Shown here: positions 13,330-13,398 of the stretch, one piece after another
How the letters are laid out: each line of letters begins with the position of its first letter
Position numbering within the stretch: position 1 is the stretch's first letter
Assembly (NCBI GenBank): GCA_027017505.1
Contig: JALUQR010000083.1
Coordinates: 1-13,398, forward strand
Length of the DNA: 13,398 bases
Reading direction: 5' to 3'
Source of the DNA: a bacterium
Lineage (GTDB): Bacteria > Desulfobacterota > GWC2-55-46 > DRQE01
Program-made: the position numbers and the translations under genes
Notes under the pieces: generated by a model
Seen by the model: the letters and a program-made list of their open reading frames with translations, nothing else
What the model was told of the DNA's origin: nothing
Database searches by the model: none

Positions 13330-13398
13330 ATGCAACATGACATTACAAACATACTAATTGAACTGAACAGGGCTGTCAAGACACTTAACTTCTATCCC
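13330..13398 (+). CDS. Start of an unidentified gene, cut by the window end
   Basis: An ATG at 13330 opens a frame of 23 codons without a stop up to the last base (MQHDITNILIEL, then NRAVKTLNFYP). An in-frame TAA at 13321 rules out any earlier start. The helical N-terminus ending in LNFYP resembles the xxxYPxGHP openings of some regulatory or HEAT-like proteins, but too little is visible to name it. Support comes from the strong promoter 44 nt upstream; the ribosome binding site is weak (AGGA, distant). Confidence 0.5.
   Translation, partial: MQHDITNILIELNRAVKTLNFYP
13351..13379 (-). promoter_or_regulatory. Probable promoter of the radA-led run
   Basis: On the minus strand, a perfect TTGACA (13374-13379) and TAGTAT (13351-13356) are 17 nt apart. 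The predicted start near 13344 gives a radA leader of about 107 nt. The site overlaps the first codons of the rightward gene. The -10 box matches consensus at four of six positions, so the site is less certain than the rightward promoter. Confidence 0.5.

Overview
This is a dense bacterial chromosomal segment with almost no empty sequence. Near-consensus sigma70-type promoters, strong Shine-Dalgarno sites, CCA-encoding tRNA genes and RadA mark it as bacterial. A Sec-exported TPR/glycoside-hydrolase-like protein and a two-TM histidine kinase fit a diderm. Arg codons lean to AGG and Ile codons to ATA. The gene types (ECF Co/Ni uptake, possible FNR-like regulator, apparent PPi-type phosphofructokinase) would suit an anaerobic or facultative lineage such as Nitrospirota or Desulfobacterota. 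That placement is a guess; nothing in the sequence fixes the taxon.

Left part (1-3465, + strand): a metal-uptake operon. A terminator-like hairpin in the leader is followed by cbiM (fused to a NikN/PDGLE-like tail), cbiQ, cbiO (His-rich tail) and a creatininase-family amidohydrolase, with gaps or overlaps of at most about 13 nt. Middle (3470-4284, - strand): a tRNA cluster transcribed Pro(TGG), Arg(TCT), His(GTG), Arg(CCG), Lys(CTT), then a single-domain PilZ gene that starts 15 nt after the tRNA-Lys CCA. A 153-nt gap carries two divergent promoters, one for the tRNAs and one (+) for a thioredoxin-like [2Fe-2S] ferredoxin (4438-4764).

Right part (4773-13237, - strand): seven co-directional, nearly gapless genes, read radA, a TPR/repeat/GHL13-like exported protein, an FNR/CRP regulator, a sensor histidine kinase, a phosphofructokinase with PPi-type residues, an SLC13/DASS transporter, and a Mut7-C RNase-domain protein. 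A promoter-like site sits upstream of radA and another upstream of the crp/fnr gene. At the far right a + strand gene begins and runs off the end, with its own consensus promoter; its 5' end would be antisense to the radA leader.

The most unusual content is the 622-aa exported protein. It joins TPR-like repeats, nine LPx[KR]RxPS units and a C-terminal domain resembling the hydrolase half of PgaB, without the deacetylase half. Other points of note are the PPi-type signature of the phosphofructokinase, the displaced cysteine cluster of the FNR-like regulator, a Ser in the CbiO Q-loop, and tRNA-Lys abutting pilZ. No mobile element, CRISPR array or integrase was seen, and no gene-free stretch exceeds 300 nt.
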